Below are positions 7,133 through 18,472 of a DNA stretch of 64,000 nucleotides, in pieces. Under the pieces are notes generated by a model. That model was not told where the DNA came from. It made no database searches and was given only the letters and a program-made list of their open reading frames with translations. Source of the DNA: Rhodococcus sp. ABRD24 (GTDB lineage: Bacteria; Actinomycetota; Actinomycetes; Mycobacteriales; Mycobacteriaceae); the NCBI RefSeq assembly GCF_004328705.1, contig NZ_CP035319.1:310001-374000 (forward strand). The letters are read 5' to 3'. The position numbers were made by a program, and so were the translations under genes. Positions within the stretch are counted from its first letter, which is position 1. Each line of letters opens with the position of its first letter.

Positions 7133-8986
7133 CTAGTTGACCGCCACCGCCGACATCCGCCACGGCCCGTCGCCGAGAAGCTCGAGCCGCCGGGTGTGGT
7201 GCTGGTCGACGGTGCTCCGGTGACTGACACTCACGAGCATGCACTCGGGCACCTCCTCACGGACCAGCCGGTACAACTGATACTCGAGTCCCTCGTCGAC
7301 CGCGGACGTCGCCTCGTCGAGGAACGCCACCTGCGGCCGGATCAGCACGATCCGCGCGAAAGCCACCCGTTGCTGCTCCCCGGGCGAGAGGATCGCCGCC
7401 CAATCCGCCTCCTCGTCGAGACGGTCCACGAGGTTGCCGAGCGCTACCTTCTGCAGGACCTCACGAATCACGTTGTCCCCCAGGTCCTGCGCTCGGGCCG
7501 GGTATGCGACGGCGTCGCGTAGATTGCCGAGCGGCAGGTACGGCATCTGCGAGAGGAAGATCGCCTCGGATCCGGTCGGGCGGCGCACGGTACCGTCGGC
7601 GTACGGCCACATCTGCGCGAGGGTTCGCAGCAACGTCGTCTTCCCGCTGCCGGACGCTCCCGTCACCAGCAGAGCCTCGCCCGGAGTCAAGCGCAGGTCC
7701 AGTCCGTCGATGAGCGGACGGCCGTCCGGCAACCGCACGTACACCGACGACAGTTCCACCGCCCCATCGAGATGCTCGGTCCGAACCGCCGGGAGTGCCC
7801 GCGACCGCTGATCGGCGGTCACCAGACCGCTGAGCCGGATCAGGCTCGCACGGTAGCCGGCAAAGACGTCGTATGACTGCCGAAAGAACGCCAGCGAATC
7901 CGACACCTGACCGAATGCCACCGCGCTCTGCGTGATATCGCCCAGCGTGATCGTTCCCGCGAAGAACCTCGGAGCCTGGATGACGATCGGAAACACCACG
8001 GCCACCTGACTCACACCGAGGTTGAACCCGTTGAACTTCAAGGTGCGGAACACAATTCGCCACGCGTTGGCTATGACATAGGCGAATCTTCCGAGCAGCC
8101 CAGCCTTTTCGACGGATTCGCCGCGATAGAAGGCGACGCTCTCGGCACGATCACGCAGCCGGACCAGCGCGTAGCGGAAGTTGGCTGTGAGCCGCTCATT
8201 GAGGAAGTTCAGCCTGATCAGTGGATGTCCGATCCAGAACGCGATCACGGTTGCGATCAGGATGTACACGTAGACCAGAACAACCATGGCCCGCGGAATC
8301 CCGATTCCGAAGATCTCCATCGGTCCCGACAAATCCCACAGGATCTTGGTGAACGCGACCACCGACGTCACCGCTGTGACCAGACCCATCGACAGGGTCT
8401 GTGAGACCGTGATCATGTCGGTGACATCTGCCTGGATCCGCTGATCCGGATTGTCGATCCCCTTGTCGATGAACCTGCCACGGTAGTAGGCACGATCGTC
8501 GAGCCAGTCCCCGGTGACGCGAGCGGTCAGCCATTTCCGCCACAGGATCACGAAGGCCTGGCCCACGTAGTAGTCCAGCAGCGAGCGGATGACATGGATC
8601 GTCGCGAGAACTCCGAACACCGCGATCGATCGCCAGAACGTGGTCTTCGCCTCACTCATGGCCGCCGCGTCGCCGCCGGAGAACGCCTGCGCCGCCAGCT
8701 GCAGCGACGTGTACATCTCGTTGCCCTGGTAAGAGAGCAGGATCATCACGCGCACACCCATGACGGTGAGCACCAGCATCGCGGCAACCATCAGCCACGG
8801 CCGCCAACTGCCGCGGCCCGTGAAGTAGGCGCCCGAGAGGAGCCAGAACTGCCGACCCCACCTCGTATAGCGCGCGAGCAGCACGCCGATGACGACGAAG
8901 CACACGAGCGCGATCCCGAAGGCACGCGCGGTCCACAACAGACTCGCGACCGCCTCGTGGTTCCAGTCGATCGGCTCGTTGCGCAT
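7133..8986 (-). CDS. bacA: BacA/SbmA-type ABC transporter with fused ATPase
   Basis: This 617-residue protein has an N-terminal membrane domain (residues ~1-380, about six helices) of the SbmA/BacA type (ABC_membrane_2), fused to an ATPase domain: Walker A GASGSGKT, signature LSPGEQQR, Walker B VAFLDEATSA and a switch histidine in VSVSHRST. Its length is close to Mycobacterium tuberculosis Rv1819c (639), which takes up cobalamin and hydrophilic peptides such as bleomycin. Despite the exporter-like fold these are importers. The ATG at 8986 follows GGGGGAG. It stands alone, convergent with the Rpf gene. Confidence 0.87.
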   Translation of the reverse strand: MRNEPIDWNHEAVASLLWTARAFGIALVCFVVIGVLLARYTRWGRQFWLLSGAYFTGRGSWRPWLMVAAMLVLTVMGVRVMILLSYQGNEMYTSLQLAAQAFSGGDAAAMSEAKTTFWRSIAVFGVLATIHVIRSLLDYYVGQAFVILWRKWLTARVTGDWLDDRAYYRGRFIDKGIDNPDQRIQADVTDMITVSQTLSMGLVTAVTSVVAFTKILWDLSGPMEIFGIGIPRAMVVLVYVYILIATVIAFWIGHPLIRLNFLNERLTANFRYALVRLRDRAESVAFYRGESVEKAGLLGRFAYVIANAWRIVFRTLKFNGFNLGVSQVAVVFPIVIQAPRFFAGTITLGDITQSAVAFGQVSDSLAFFRQSYDVFAGYRASLIRLSGLVTADQRSRALPAVRTEHLDGAVELSSVYVRLPDGRPLIDGLDLRLTPGEALLVTGASGSGKTTLLRTLAQMWPYADGTVRRPTGSEAIFLSQMPYLPLGNLRDAVAYPARAQDLGDNVIREVLQKVALGNLVDRLDEEADWAAILSPGEQQRVAFARIVLIRPQVAFLDEATSAVDEGLEYQLYRLVREEVPECMLVSVSHRSTVDQHHTRRLELLGDGPWRMSAVAVN

Positions 8987-9077
8987 GAGGCTCCCCCATC
9001 AGCGATGGCGTGCCGGGCATGGAGATGAAAGTCTATCCGCCGCAGAGCCGCTCACGGACAGTCACGAGGGAACCGGA

Positions 9078-9977
9078 TCAACGACGGGCCGGAAAGTGCC
9101 GAATGACGCCTTCCTGCACCACGGTTGCCAGCAACTGCCCGTCCTGCGAGAAGAACCGACCGGTCGCCAATCCCCGCGAACCGGACGCAACCGGCGATTC
9201 CGTTGCGTACAAAGTCCATTCATCGAACCGGAACGGACGGTGAAACCAAATGGAGTGGTTGACCGTCGCCGCGACGATGCGGTCCAGGCCCCAAGACAGC
9301 CCGTGCGTCGTGAGGATCGAGTCCAGCACGGTGGTATCCGACGAGTACGCAAGCGCGGCCGCATGCAGTCGCGGATCCCCGGGCAGCTCGCCGTCGGCCC
9401 GGATCCACACACGATTGTGATTCAGCCGCTCGCCCGTGCCTTTGAGAACCCAAGTCGGATCATTCGCGTAACGCATCTCCATCGGTTTGAGCGCATCGAC
9501 GAACATCTGGAGCCGATCCTCGTAGCCGATCAAGTGATCGCCGATGGAGGGGAGCGCCTCCGGACCTGCGACGTCCGGGATATCGACACTGTGCTCGAGC
9601 CCCTGGCCCCAGTCCTGGAATGCCGCGAACATCGAGAACAGGACATTGCCGCCCTGATACGCGGAAACCTGGCGGTTCGCGAAGGCACGGCCGTCACGGT
9701 GTCGTTCGACGCGGTACTCGATCGGCGCCTTGACGTCGCCACCCCGGATGAAGTGGGCGTTGATCGCGTGAATCGGGCGGTCACCGTCCACCGTCCGATA
9801 CGCCGCGACCAACGCCTGCGACACCAGCTGGCCGCCGAACGTGCGGCTGCCGACCTGCTCAGGATGATGACCGACGAAACGGTCGTCGTCGATCTGCTCG
9901 AGATCCAGGAGCGCGAGCAGCGTCTCCAGGTCACCCGACCTCGTCGGGGGTAAACCTGCCCCCACCCCATCGATCAC
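9078..9977 (-). CDS. tesB: Acyl-CoA thioesterase II (TesB-like)
   Basis: This 299-residue protein is made of two hot-dog folds. The N-terminal repeat contains SRTFGGQLVSQAL and AYQGGNVLFSMFAAFQ; the C-terminal repeat contains ATVNHSIWFHRPFRFDEW and GLATGRFFSQDGQLLATVVQEG. These are the TesB signatures, and the length suits the family (~285-300). It hydrolyses medium- or long-chain acyl-CoA to free acid and CoA. The GTG at 9977 lies 15 bp after the pyk stop, so it is read with pyk. No ATG gives a full-length protein. Confidence 0.9.
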   Translation of the reverse strand: MIDGVGAGLPPTRSGDLETLLALLDLEQIDDDRFVGHHPEQVGSRTFGGQLVSQALVAAYRTVDGDRPIHAINAHFIRGGDVKAPIEYRVERHRDGRAFANRQVSAYQGGNVLFSMFAAFQDWGQGLEHSVDIPDVAGPEALPSIGDHLIGYEDRLQMFVDALKPMEMRYANDPTWVLKGTGERLNHNRVWIRADGELPGDPRLHAAALAYSSDTTVLDSILTTHGLSWGLDRIVAATVNHSIWFHRPFRFDEWTLYATESPVASGSRGLATGRFFSQDGQLLATVVQEGVIRHFPARR

Positions 9978-9992
9978 CCGAGATGTCCCCTT

Positions 9993-11411
9993 CTAGTGGT
10001 CTTCCTCGCCGATCCGGTGCACGTGGATCAGGTTGGTCGAGCCTACTGTGCCGGGGGGCGAACCGGCGACGATGACAACGAGGTCGCCCTTGTTGTACCG
10101 GCCGAGCGAGAGCAGCGCGTGGTCCACTTGGAAGAACATCTGGTCGGTGGTCGCGACCGGGTCCACCAGGAAGGTCTCCGTACCCCACGAGAGCGCGAGC
10201 TGGCTACGCACCTCCGGCAACGGGGTGAATGCCAGCAGCGGCAGCGGCGTGTGCAACCGGGCCAGACGGCGAACCGTGTCACCGGACTGCGTGAAGGCAA
10301 CCAGCGCCTTCGCGTCCAGGCGCTCGCCGATGTCGCGCGCACCGTAGGAGATGACACCGCGCTTGGTACGCGGCACATGTGTCAGCGGCGGCACCCGCGC
10401 CGGGTCGGTCTCGACAGCCTGGACGATGCGGGCCATCGTCTGCACCGTCTCCATCACGTACTTGCCCACCGAGGTCTCACCCGAGAGCATCACCGCGTCG
10501 GCGCCGTCGAGCACCGCGTTGGCAACGTCCGACGCCTCGGCGCGGGTGGGCCGCGAATTCTCGATCATCGACTCGAGCATCTGGGTGGCGACAATGACCG
10601 GCTTCGCGTTCTCGCGGGCAATCTGGATGGCACGCTTCTGAACCAGCGGCACCTGCTCGAGGGGCAGCTCGACACCGAGGTCACCGCGGGCGACCATCAC
10701 TGCGTCGAAGGCCAGCACAATGGCCTCGAGGTTCTCGATGGCCTCGGGCTTCTCGAGCTTGGCGATCACGGGAACGCGTCGGCCGACGCGATCCATCACC
10801 GCGTGCACCAACTCGACGTCGGCGGGCGAGCGGACGAACGACAGTGCGATGAAGTCGACACCGAGCCGCAGCGCAAACTCGAGATCCTCGATGTCCTTCT
10901 CCGACATCGCGGGCACCGACACGTTCATGCCGGGAAGCGAGACGCCCTTGTTGTTGCTGACCGGGCCGCCCTCGGTGACGCGACAGACGACGTCGTTGCC
11001 CTCGACCTCCACCACGACGAGTCCGACCTTGCCGTCGTCGACAAGCAGCCGGTCACCGGCCTTCGCGTCCTGCGCGAGCTGCTTGTACGTGGTCGAAACC
11101 CGGTCGTGGGTTCCGTCGCAGTCCTCGACCGTGATCCGGACCTGCTCGCCGGTCTCCCAATAGGTCTTGCCCTCCACGAAACGGCCGAGTCGGATCTTCG
11201 GACCCTGGAGGTCGGCGAGAATACCGACCGCGCGGCCCGTCGCATCCGACGCCTCGCGTACCCGGCGGTAGTTGTCTTCGTGATCGGAGTGCTCGCCGTG
11301 GCTGAAGTTCAGTCGAGCTACATCCATTCCGCTCTCGACGAGCTCACGGACGCGATCACCGGTAGCAGTAGCAGGGCCAAGAGTACATACAATCTTAGTG
11401 CGTCGGGTCAC
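9993..11411 (-). CDS. pyk: Pyruvate kinase
   Basis: This 472-residue enzyme converts phosphoenolpyruvate and ADP to pyruvate and ATP, the last step of glycolysis. The N-terminal RTKIVCTLGPAT and ARLNFSHG, the central KLEKPEAIENL with the proton-relay lysine, and the signature VMVARGDLGVELP followed by VQKRAI are all present. The C-terminal allosteric domain is complete (FTQSGDTVRRLARL and the closing GSTNLIHVHRI). The GTG at 11411 is the only sensible start; no clear ribosome site precedes it, so it may be leaderless. It lies downstream of gltD on the same strand. Confidence 0.97.
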   Translation of the reverse strand: MTRRTKIVCTLGPATATGDRVRELVESGMDVARLNFSHGEHSDHEDNYRRVREASDATGRAVGILADLQGPKIRLGRFVEGKTYWETGEQVRITVEDCDGTHDRVSTTYKQLAQDAKAGDRLLVDDGKVGLVVVEVEGNDVVCRVTEGGPVSNNKGVSLPGMNVSVPAMSEKDIEDLEFALRLGVDFIALSFVRSPADVELVHAVMDRVGRRVPVIAKLEKPEAIENLEAIVLAFDAVMVARGDLGVELPLEQVPLVQKRAIQIARENAKPVIVATQMLESMIENSRPTRAEASDVANAVLDGADAVMLSGETSVGKYVMETVQTMARIVQAVETDPARVPPLTHVPRTKRGVISYGARDIGERLDAKALVAFTQSGDTVRRLARLHTPLPLLAFTPLPEVRSQLALSWGTETFLVDPVATTDQMFFQVDHALLSLGRYNKGDLVVIVAGSPPGTVGSTNLIHVHRIGEEDH

Positions 11412-11483
11412 GGGGAAAGCCTAGTCGGTGCCGCAAACGATCTCTATTCCGCAGGCGAACCTGCGGTGACGTTCACGTGGCCG

Positions 11484-12989
11484 TCAGACGACGGTCAGCG
11501 GCAGTGCGGTCGGATGCACAGGCACGGGCAGTTCGGAGCTACCGGTCAGATACGCGTCGACACCGTGCGCCGCTGCTCTCCCCTCGGCGATCGCCCACAC
11601 CACGAGAGAGGCGCCGCGGTGCGCGTCGCCGCACACGAACACTCCCGGCGCCGCCGTCTGCCAATCCGAAGCGCACGAGAGCGATCCGCGCCGGTTCGGT
11701 GCAAGCCCGAGGTCGTCGAGTAATGGTCCGTGCTCCACCCCCTCGAAGCCGATCGCGAAAAGCGCTAGGTCACAGGGAAGCTCGATCTCCTCCCCGACGG
11801 GCATGATCACCCGCCTGCCGTTCTCATCGCGACCCAGGCGCACCTCCGCCAGGATCATCGAGCGGACATGACCGTCGGCGTCGCCCAGAAAGCGTTGCAC
11901 CGCAACCTCGTAACGGCGCACCCCGCCCTCGGCATGAGCCGGCGACGTCCGCAGAACCATAGGCCACGCTGGCCATGGTGCGGCCGACTCGGCCCGCTCC
12001 TCGGGCAGCGCGGGGTGGTAGTCGAGCTGGGTCACCGACAGCGCGCCCTGCCGGTGTGCAGTGCCGAGGCAGTCGGCGCCGGTGTCGCCGCCACCGATGA
12101 TCACGACGTGCCTTCCGTGCGCGGAGATCGGTGTCGCACCGTCCCCTTCACACTCGTGATTGGATGCGACCAGGTGCTCCATCGCCAGATGGATACCGGC
12201 AAGGTCGCGGCCGGCGACATCCCGGGTGTCGCGCGCACGCAGTGCCCCGACCGCGAGCACCACCGCGTCGTAGCGCTCGCGCAAACGCGACACCGGAAGG
12301 TCCAGGCCCACTTCGACGTCGGTTACGAAATGTGTTCCCTCGACCCGCATCTGGGTCAGCCGTTGATCGATGACAGCCTTCTCCAGCTTGAATGCCGGAA
12401 TGCCATACCGGAGTAGCCCGCCCAGCCGGTCGTCGCGCTCGTACACCGTGACGTCGTGACCGGCCCGGGTGAGCTGCTGCGCCGCGGCCAGGCCCGCCGG
12501 CCCCGACCCCACCACCGCAACCTGTCGGCCCGTACTCGTAGTCGGCAGGATCGGACCGACCGTGCTCTTCTCCCAGGCCGCGTCGGCTATCGCCTGCTCG
12601 ATCCGCTTGATCGTCACACTGCCGGTGGTATGAGTGTCGGAGAGCGACAGCACGCACGCCGCCTCGCAAGGCGCCGGGCACACTCGCCCGGTGAACTCGG
12701 GGAAATTGTTGGTCGCATGCAGCCGTTCGGCTGCAGCGTCCCACCGACCGCGGCGCACCAGGTCGTTCCATTCCGGGATCAGGTTGCCGAGTGGACATCC
12801 CGCGCTCTCGGAATGACAGAACGGGATCCCGCAATCCATACAACGCCGAGCCTGTTCCGACACCTCTCTGGCGCGTTCGGCCGGCGACTGATCGGCGTAC
12901 ACCTCGCGCCAGTCGTGGACGCGTTCGTCCACGGGTCGCTTGCGTGCATCCCTCTTCACAACATGCAGAAACCCCTGCGGATCAGCCAC
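11484..12989 (-). CDS. gltD: Glutamate synthase small subunit
   Basis: This 501-residue NADPH- and FAD-binding beta subunit passes electrons to the large subunit for glutamate formation. N-terminal cysteine clusters for 4Fe-4S centres are visible ([12 protein letters not shown] and [13 protein letters not shown]), then the FAD dinucleotide motif [14 protein letters not shown] and the NADPH motif [19 protein letters not shown] start at 12989 is chosen because GGAGG lies six bases before it and the family N-terminus (ADPQGFL) begins there. It overlaps the gltB 3' end by eight bases, so translation is coupled. Confidence 0.96.
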   Translation of the reverse strand: MADPQGFLHVVKRDARKRPVDERVHDWREVYADQSPAERAREVSEQARRCMDCGIPFCHSESAGCPLGNLIPEWNDLVRRGRWDAAAERLHATNNFPEFTGRVCPAPCEAACVLSLSDTHTTGSVTIKRIEQAIADAAWEKSTVGPILPTTSTGRQVAVVGSGPAGLAAAQQLTRAGHDVTVYERDDRLGGLLRYGIPAFKLEKAVIDQRLTQMRVEGTHFVTDVEVGLDLPVSRLRERYDAVVLAVGALRARDTRDVAGRDLAGIHLAMEHLVASNHECEGDGATPISAHGRHVVIIGGGDTGADCLGTAHRQGALSVTQLDYHPALPEERAESAAPWPAWPMVLRTSPAHAEGGVRRYEVAVQRFLGDADGHVRSMILAEVRLGRDENGRRVIMPVGEEIELPCDLALFAIGFEGVEHGPLLDDLGLAPNRRGSLSCASDWQTAAPGVFVCGDAHRGASLVVWAIAEGRAAAHGVDAYLTGSSELPVPVHPTALPLTVV

Positions 12990-15900
12990 GTGCCGCCTCC
13001 ATGATCGCGGTGTCCACGTCCAGGCCCTCGGCCCGCGCCAGGCGTGCGGCCTCGAGCACACGCTGGTAGTCGACGGGCATCACCTTGGTGAACGCGGCCG
13101 ACCGCCGCGGCCAATCGGCCAGCAACGACGCCGCGACGGCAGATCCGGTCCACCGCTGGTGCTGTTCGATCGTCACCCGCAGCCAGTCGAAATCGTCGCC
13201 GTTCGGCGTCTGCAGCGTCACCATCGCCGGATTGATCTTCGCCGGATCGGCGTCGAGCACGAACGCGATCCCGCCGGACATGCCCGCCGCCAGATTCCTG
13301 CCGATGGGGCCGAGTACGACGACCCGGCCTCCGGTCATGTACTCGCAGGCGTGGTCGCCGACACCCTCCGAGACCGCGACGGCGCCCGAGTTCCGAACAC
13401 AGAACCGCTCCCCCACGCGGCCCCGCAGGTACACCTCGCCGGAGGTCGCGCCGTACAGCAGCGTGTTGCCGGCGATCACCTGTGTCTCCGGAAGAAAGAG
13501 CACGTCATCGGCGGGCCGAACCACCACCCTTCCGCCTGAAAGCCCTTTACCCACATAGTCATTGGCGTCTCCGACGAGATCGATCGTGATGCCGGGCGGC
13601 AGGAAAGCCCCCAAGGACTGACCAGCCGATCCCTCCAGCTGAACGCGGATCGTGTCGTCGGGCAGCCCCGCCGCGCCGTACCGCCGGGTCACCTCGGCCC
13701 CCAGCAAGGTGCCCACCGTGCGGTTGACGTTGCGCACCGGCAGTTCCAACCGAACCGGCAGCGCGTCCTCGAGTGCCCCCTCGGCCAATTGAATCAGCGT
13801 CCGATCCAGCGCGAAGTCGAGGCCATGGTCCTGTGCGCGCACCCGCCGGCGCTGCTGAGCCTGTGCGTTCTGTGCGGCTTCGGGTGTGGCAAACACCGGC
13901 GACAGGTCCAGACCCCGACTCTTCCAGTGCGCGACCCCGGTAGCCGTCTCGAGTGCTTCTGGATGACCGACCGCCTCGTCGACGCTGCGGAACCCCAAGT
14001 CGGCAAGGTGTACGCGCACGCCCTCCGCAACGAACTGGAAGAACTGCTCGACGAATTCCGGCCTGCCCGTGAATCTCTTGCGCAGCTCTGGGTTCTGCGT
14101 CGCCACCCCGACGGGGCACGTGTCGAGGTGACACACCCGCATCATGATGCAGCCCGCCACGATGAGCGGCGCGGTGGAGAACCCGTACTCCTCCGCACCG
14201 AGCAGCATCGCCACCATCACGTCCCGCGCGGTGCGCAGACCCCCGTCGCACTGCATCGTGATCCGGTCACGCAAACCGTTGAGCACCAGCGTCTGCTGAG
14301 CATCCGCAACGCCGACCTCCCACGGCAGGCCAGCATGTTCGAGAGAGGTCAGCGGCGACGCCCCGGTACCCCCATCGTGCCCGGAGATCAGCACCACGTC
14401 GGCGTGCGCCTTGCTCACTCCGGCGGCCACCGTGCCGACGCCCACCGAGCTCACCAGCTTGACGTGCACCCTCGCCTGCTCGTTCGCGTTCTTGAGGTCG
14501 TGGATCAGCTGGGCAAGATCCTCGATGGAGTAGATGTCGTGGTGCGGCGGAGGAGAAATCAGACCCACCCCTGGTGTCGAGTGCCGAGTCCGCGCGATCC
14601 ACGGATACACCTTGTAGGCGGGAAGCTGACCGCCCTCACCAGGTTTGGCGCCCTGCGCCATCTTGATCTGGATGTCGGTCGCATTGACGAGATAGTCGCT
14701 GGTCACCCCGAACCGCCCGCTCGCGACCTGCTTGACGGCGCTGCGACGCAGCGGATCATACAACCGATCCACATCCTCGCCACCCTCTCCGGAATTGGAT
14801 CGCCCCCCGATCCGGTTCATCGCGATAGCGATCGTCTCGTGTGCCTCCGCCGAGATCGACCCGTAGCTCATCGCGCCGGTGTTGAATCGCCGAACGATGG
14901 CCGACACCGGCTCGACCTCCTCAACCGGGACCCGCGGACGCAGGCCGTGGCGGAACCCGAAGAGGCCCCGCAGCGTTCCGCCCTCCGCTGACAACCGGTC
15001 GACCTCCGCGCTGTACTGCGCGAACACGTCGGCGCGACCGGTTCGGGTCGCGTGCTGCAACAGGAAGACGGTCTCGGGTGTGAACAGGTGCAGCTCACCA
15101 TCTCGGCGATACTGGTAGATACCGCCGACGTCGAGGCGGCGATGCACCAGCGAGGACGGGTTGTCCGGGTAGGCCCGGCGATGCCGCATCTGCACCTCGC
15201 GGGCCAGCACATCCAGGCCCACCCCGCCGAGCCGGCTCACAGTACCGGTGAAGTACTCGTCGACCAACCTGCGATCGAGCCCGATCGCCTCGAATACCTG
15301 TGCCGCGGTATAGGATCCGACGGTCGAGATCCCCATCTTGGACATCACCTTCAGCACGCCCTTGCCCAGCGCGGTGAGGTAGTTTCGCACAGCGACGGAC
15401 GAATCGACGCCGGTGAGCTCGCCCTCTGCGACGAGGTCCTCGATCGATTCCATCGCCAGATAGGGGTTGACCGCGGCCGCACCGTAGCCGATCAGCAAGG
15501 CGATGTGGTGCACCTCGCGCGCGTCTCCGGTCTCGACGACGAGTGCAACCTTGGTGCGTTCCTTGGTGCGAACGAGGTGATGGTGAACTGCGGCGACCGC
15601 GAGTAGCGCCGGGACAGGACCATGCAGGTGATCGGAGTCGCGATCCGAGATGACAAGTGTCCGATAGCCGTTCGCAATCGCCTCACCAGCCGCCGCCCGC
15701 AGGTCCTCGATCGCCTCGGCCATACCCTCTCCGCCACGATCTACGTCGTAGAGCGCCCGCAGCACCGTCGCCGCGAACCCCGGGCAATCACCGTCGGCAT
15801 TGATGTCGATGATCCGACCGAGCTCGTCATTGTCGAGGACCGGCCACGACAGCACGATCTGCCGACACGACGCGGCGGTGGGCTCGAGCAGATTCTGTTC

Positions 15901-17565
15901 CGGGCCCATCACCCGCCGCAGCGACGTGACGATCTCCTCCCGGATCGCGTCCAGAGGTGGATTGGTGACCTGAGCGAACAGCTCGACAAAGTAGTCGTAG
16001 AGCAGACGTGGGCGTTGCGAGAGCACGGCAATCGGGGTGTCGGTGCCCATCGAGCCGAGGGGCTCGCCCCCGGAGGCCGCCATCGGTTGCAGCAGAACCC
16101 GCTGCTCCTCCTCCGTGTAGCCGAACGAAAGCTGCCGCCGCACCACCGACTCGTGATCGTGCGGGATCCGCCCACGCGGAGGCAGCGATCGCAGTTCGAG
16201 TAGTCCGGCGTGGAGCCACTCCCGGTACGGCTGCCGCGCCGCGAGCTGGGCCTTGATCTCCTCGTCGGGGACGATGCGTCCGGCGGCCGTGTCCAGCAGG
16301 AACATCTGGCCCGGTTCGAGGCGTCCCTTCTCGATCACCTCGGACTGAGCGATGGGGAGGACTCCGCTCTCGCTCGCGAGCACGACGCGCCCGTCGTTGG
16401 TGTGCCACCACCTGCCGGGACGCAGACCGTTGCGGTCCAGTACCGCCCCCACCACGGTTCCGTCGGTGAACGTCACGCATGCGGGGCCGTCCCACGGCTC
16501 CATCACCGACGCATGGAACTGGTAGAACGCGCGCCGATCATCGCTCATGGCGGCGTGGTTCTCCCACGCCTCCGGAATCATCATCAACACCGCATGGGGC
16601 AGCGACCGTCCGCCCAGGTGTAGCAGTTCGAGGACCTCGTCGAAGGACGCCGAATCCGATGCGTCCGGGGTGCAGATCGGATAGAGCCGCGCCAGGTCGC
16701 CGGGGATGAGCGTGCTCGCGAGCATCGCCTCCCGCGACCGCATCCGGTTGCGGTTGCCGCGCACCGTGTTGATCTCCCCGTTGTGCGCAATGTAACGGAA
16801 CGGATGGGCCAACGGCCAGGACGGAAACGTGTTGGTGGAGAACCGGCTGTGCACCACCGCGATCGCACTCGTGATCCGCCGGTCACGTAGATCCGGGAAG
16901 TACAGCGCGAGCTGCGCAGTGGTCAGCATCCCCTTGTAGGTCAGCGTTCGGCTCGACAACGACGGGAAGTACACGCCGGTACCTGCCTGGTCGATCTCCG
17001 GGGTGATTCGCTCGGCGCGTTTACGCAGGCCGAATACACGGCGGTCCAGGTCCAGACCACCGGGCCGGATGCCCTCGACGGGCGGAACCGATACGAACAG
17101 GTACGTCATGTGCGGCATGCACGAACGCGCGGTGGCCCCGATGTCAGCGCCGAGTGGATCGACCCGCACCTCGTGCCACCCGAGTATCTCGAGACCCTCC
17201 TCCTCGGCGAGGGCATGCACCCGGGCGCGTGCCGCCGCACGGTGGCCGGGGTCCTGGGGCAGGAAGCAGATGCCGGCCGCAAACGTCTCCGAACCGTCCG
17301 GCAGCGGAGCGGGCAACTCGAAGGCGGCAAGCTCGCGCAGCAGATCACCCGGCAGCTGGATCAGGATTCCGGCGCCGTCACCGCTGTTGACCTCCGTGCC
17401 CGCAGCGCCGCGATGCTCGAGATTGTCGAGTGCCAGGAGCGCGTCGGCCACGATCGCGTGTGAGCGCCGGCCGTGGACGTCGGCAACCATCGCGACGCCG
17501 CACGCATCCGCCTCGCGATCGGCCACGTAGAGCCCATGCGGATCGGGTAGCTGAGAGAACAGCAC
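12982..17565 (-). CDS. gltB: Glutamate synthase large subunit
   Basis: This 1527-residue alpha subunit transfers glutamine amide nitrogen to 2-oxoglutarate with GltD. It is made with a short propeptide; C22 (ADACGVAM) becomes the N-terminal nucleophile of the glutaminase domain after processing. Then follow the central domain, the FMN/3Fe-4S synthase domain (SGEGGED, the [12 protein letters not shown] loop, and [15 protein letters not shown] with the cluster cysteines) and the C-terminal beta-helix (GGRVVV repeats). The GTG at 17565 has GGAGGT with proper spacing and gives the family N-terminus. It is the first gene of the gltBD operon. Confidence 0.97.
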   Translation of the reverse strand: MLFSQLPDPHGLYVADREADACGVAMVADVHGRRSHAIVADALLALDNLEHRGAAGTEVNSGDGAGILIQLPGDLLRELAAFELPAPLPDGSETFAAGICFLPQDPGHRAAARARVHALAEEEGLEILGWHEVRVDPLGADIGATARSCMPHMTYLFVSVPPVEGIRPGGLDLDRRVFGLRKRAERITPEIDQAGTGVYFPSLSSRTLTYKGMLTTAQLALYFPDLRDRRITSAIAVVHSRFSTNTFPSWPLAHPFRYIAHNGEINTVRGNRNRMRSREAMLASTLIPGDLARLYPICTPDASDSASFDEVLELLHLGGRSLPHAVLMMIPEAWENHAAMSDDRRAFYQFHASVMEPWDGPACVTFTDGTVVGAVLDRNGLRPGRWWHTNDGRVVLASESGVLPIAQSEVIEKGRLEPGQMFLLDTAAGRIVPDEEIKAQLAARQPYREWLHAGLLELRSLPPRGRIPHDHESVVRRQLSFGYTEEEQRVLLQPMAASGGEPLGSMGTDTPIAVLSQRPRLLYDYFVELFAQVTNPPLDAIREEIVTSLRRVMGPEQNLLEPTAASCRQIVLSWPVLDNDELGRIIDINADGDCPGFAATVLRALYDVDRGGEGMAEAIEDLRAAAGEAIANGYRTLVISDRDSDHLHGPVPALLAVAAVHHHLVRTKERTKVALVVETGDAREVHHIALLIGYGAAAVNPYLAMESIEDLVAEGELTGVDSSVAVRNYLTALGKGVLKVMSKMGISTVGSYTAAQVFEAIGLDRRLVDEYFTGTVSRLGGVGLDVLAREVQMRHRRAYPDNPSSLVHRRLDVGGIYQYRRDGELHLFTPETVFLLQHATRTGRADVFAQYSAEVDRLSAEGGTLRGLFGFRHGLRPRVPVEEVEPVSAIVRRFNTGAMSYGSISAEAHETIAIAMNRIGGRSNSGEGGEDVDRLYDPLRRSAVKQVASGRFGVTSDYLVNATDIQIKMAQGAKPGEGGQLPAYKVYPWIARTRHSTPGVGLISPPPHHDIYSIEDLAQLIHDLKNANEQARVHVKLVSSVGVGTVAAGVSKAHADVVLISGHDGGTGASPLTSLEHAGLPWEVGVADAQQTLVLNGLRDRITMQCDGGLRTARDVMVAMLLGAEEYGFSTAPLIVAGCIMMRVCHLDTCPVGVATQNPELRKRFTGRPEFVEQFFQFVAEGVRVHLADLGFRSVDEAVGHPEALETATGVAHWKSRGLDLSPVFATPEAAQNAQAQQRRRVRAQDHGLDFALDRTLIQLAEGALEDALPVRLELPVRNVNRTVGTLLGAEVTRRYGAAGLPDDTIRVQLEGSAGQSLGAFLPPGITIDLVGDANDYVGKGLSGGRVVVRPADDVLFLPETQVIAGNTLLYGATSGEVYLRGRVGERFCVRNSGAVAVSEGVGDHACEYMTGGRVVVLGPIGRNLAAGMSGGIAFVLDADPAKINPAMVTLQTPNGDDFDWLRVTIEQHQRWTGSAVAASLLADWPRRSAAFTKVMPVDYQRVLEAARLARAEGLDVDTAIMEAARG

Positions 17566-17815
17566 CGGAACACCTCCACACCGGCCACAGTCACCGTCGC
17601 CCGCGGCCCACTCGCGCGTCACGCACTTCTCCGGCGGCTCCCTCGCGGGGTCGCCGACTACGGGTGCTGACTGCGTTGATCGGGGTCTACCGGTACTGCT
17701 GTCGACCCGTGAAGGTTGCCGAGTTGCCTCCCCGGCCGGGCCAGTTTACCGCGCGCGGGCCGCCCGAAGCGATGGCGAAAGGACAACGAGGGTGGAGGTC
17801 GCGAACCCGGAAAGA

Positions 17816-18472
17816 TCAGCTCCGGAGTGGGCGGCCCTGGGCGTCCCGAACACTCCCGGTGAGCATCATGATCCCGTCCACGAAGGCCCAGATCCAGATC
17901 AACGGGAAAATGATGACCCCCACGCCGATGAAGATCGTGATGATGCCCAGCCAGAACACGAGCAACTGGGTGAGCCCGATGCCGACGCTACCGACGTACA
18001 GGCGCCCGATGCCCGGCAGCGACACGAATCCGAGCAGGATCTGCAGCAGGCCGGCGGTCGACTTCGACTTGTCCGACATCGGCTCGCCGGTGATCGGATC
18101 ACGGCCGAAGGGCGCACTCGGATCGGGATACATCCCGTACGCACCCGCACCGTAGCCGGGCGGATAGCTCGGGGCCGCCGGGTACCCAGGCACGGGTCCC
18201 ATCGTGGGCGGCGGGTACGTCGGTCCGCTGCCCCAACCCGGACCGTTGCCCACACCGGAGAATGTGTCCCAGCCGGGGCCCGTACTGCTCGGCCCCGACG
18301 GCGGCACCGCCGATTGGCCTGACGTGGATTCCGAGAGCGAGGCGTCGGCGGTCGCGTCGTAGTCGAAGGGCGATCCGAACTCGGGCGGCGCCGGGGTGAC
18401 TGGCGTCGCGTTCTCAGTCGTGGCGTCGCCACGGTCCTCGTCGTCGTTGCCGGATTTACTGAGGTCGATCAT
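17816..18472 (-). CDS. TM2-domain membrane protein
   Basis: This is a 218-residue protein. Residues ~1-130 are disordered and rich in Gly, Pro, Ser and Tyr (PPGYGAGAYGMYP), then a TM2 domain follows: an SKSTAGLLQ helix, a LPGIGRLYVGSVGIGL turn and a second helix ending in WIWAFVDGI. TM2 proteins have two membrane helices joined by a tight turn; their function is unknown in bacteria. The start overlaps the lgt stop (ATGA at 18472), so it is the last gene of the trp-lgt operon. Some 250 bp with no gene separate it from gltB. Confidence 0.82.
   Translation of the reverse strand: MIDLSKSGNDDEDRGDATTENATPVTPAPPEFGSPFDYDATADASLSESTSGQSAVPPSGPSSTGPGWDTFSGVGNGPGWGSGPTYPPPTMGPVPGYPAAPSYPPGYGAGAYGMYPDPSAPFGRDPITGEPMSDKSKSTAGLLQILLGFVSLPGIGRLYVGSVGIGLTQLLVFWLGIITIFIGVGVIIFPLIWIWAFVDGIMMLTGSVRDAQGRPLRS

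Noticed and set aside
9996-11723. A 575-codon rightward frame opposite pyk
   Set aside because: Pyruvate kinase is complete on the other strand.
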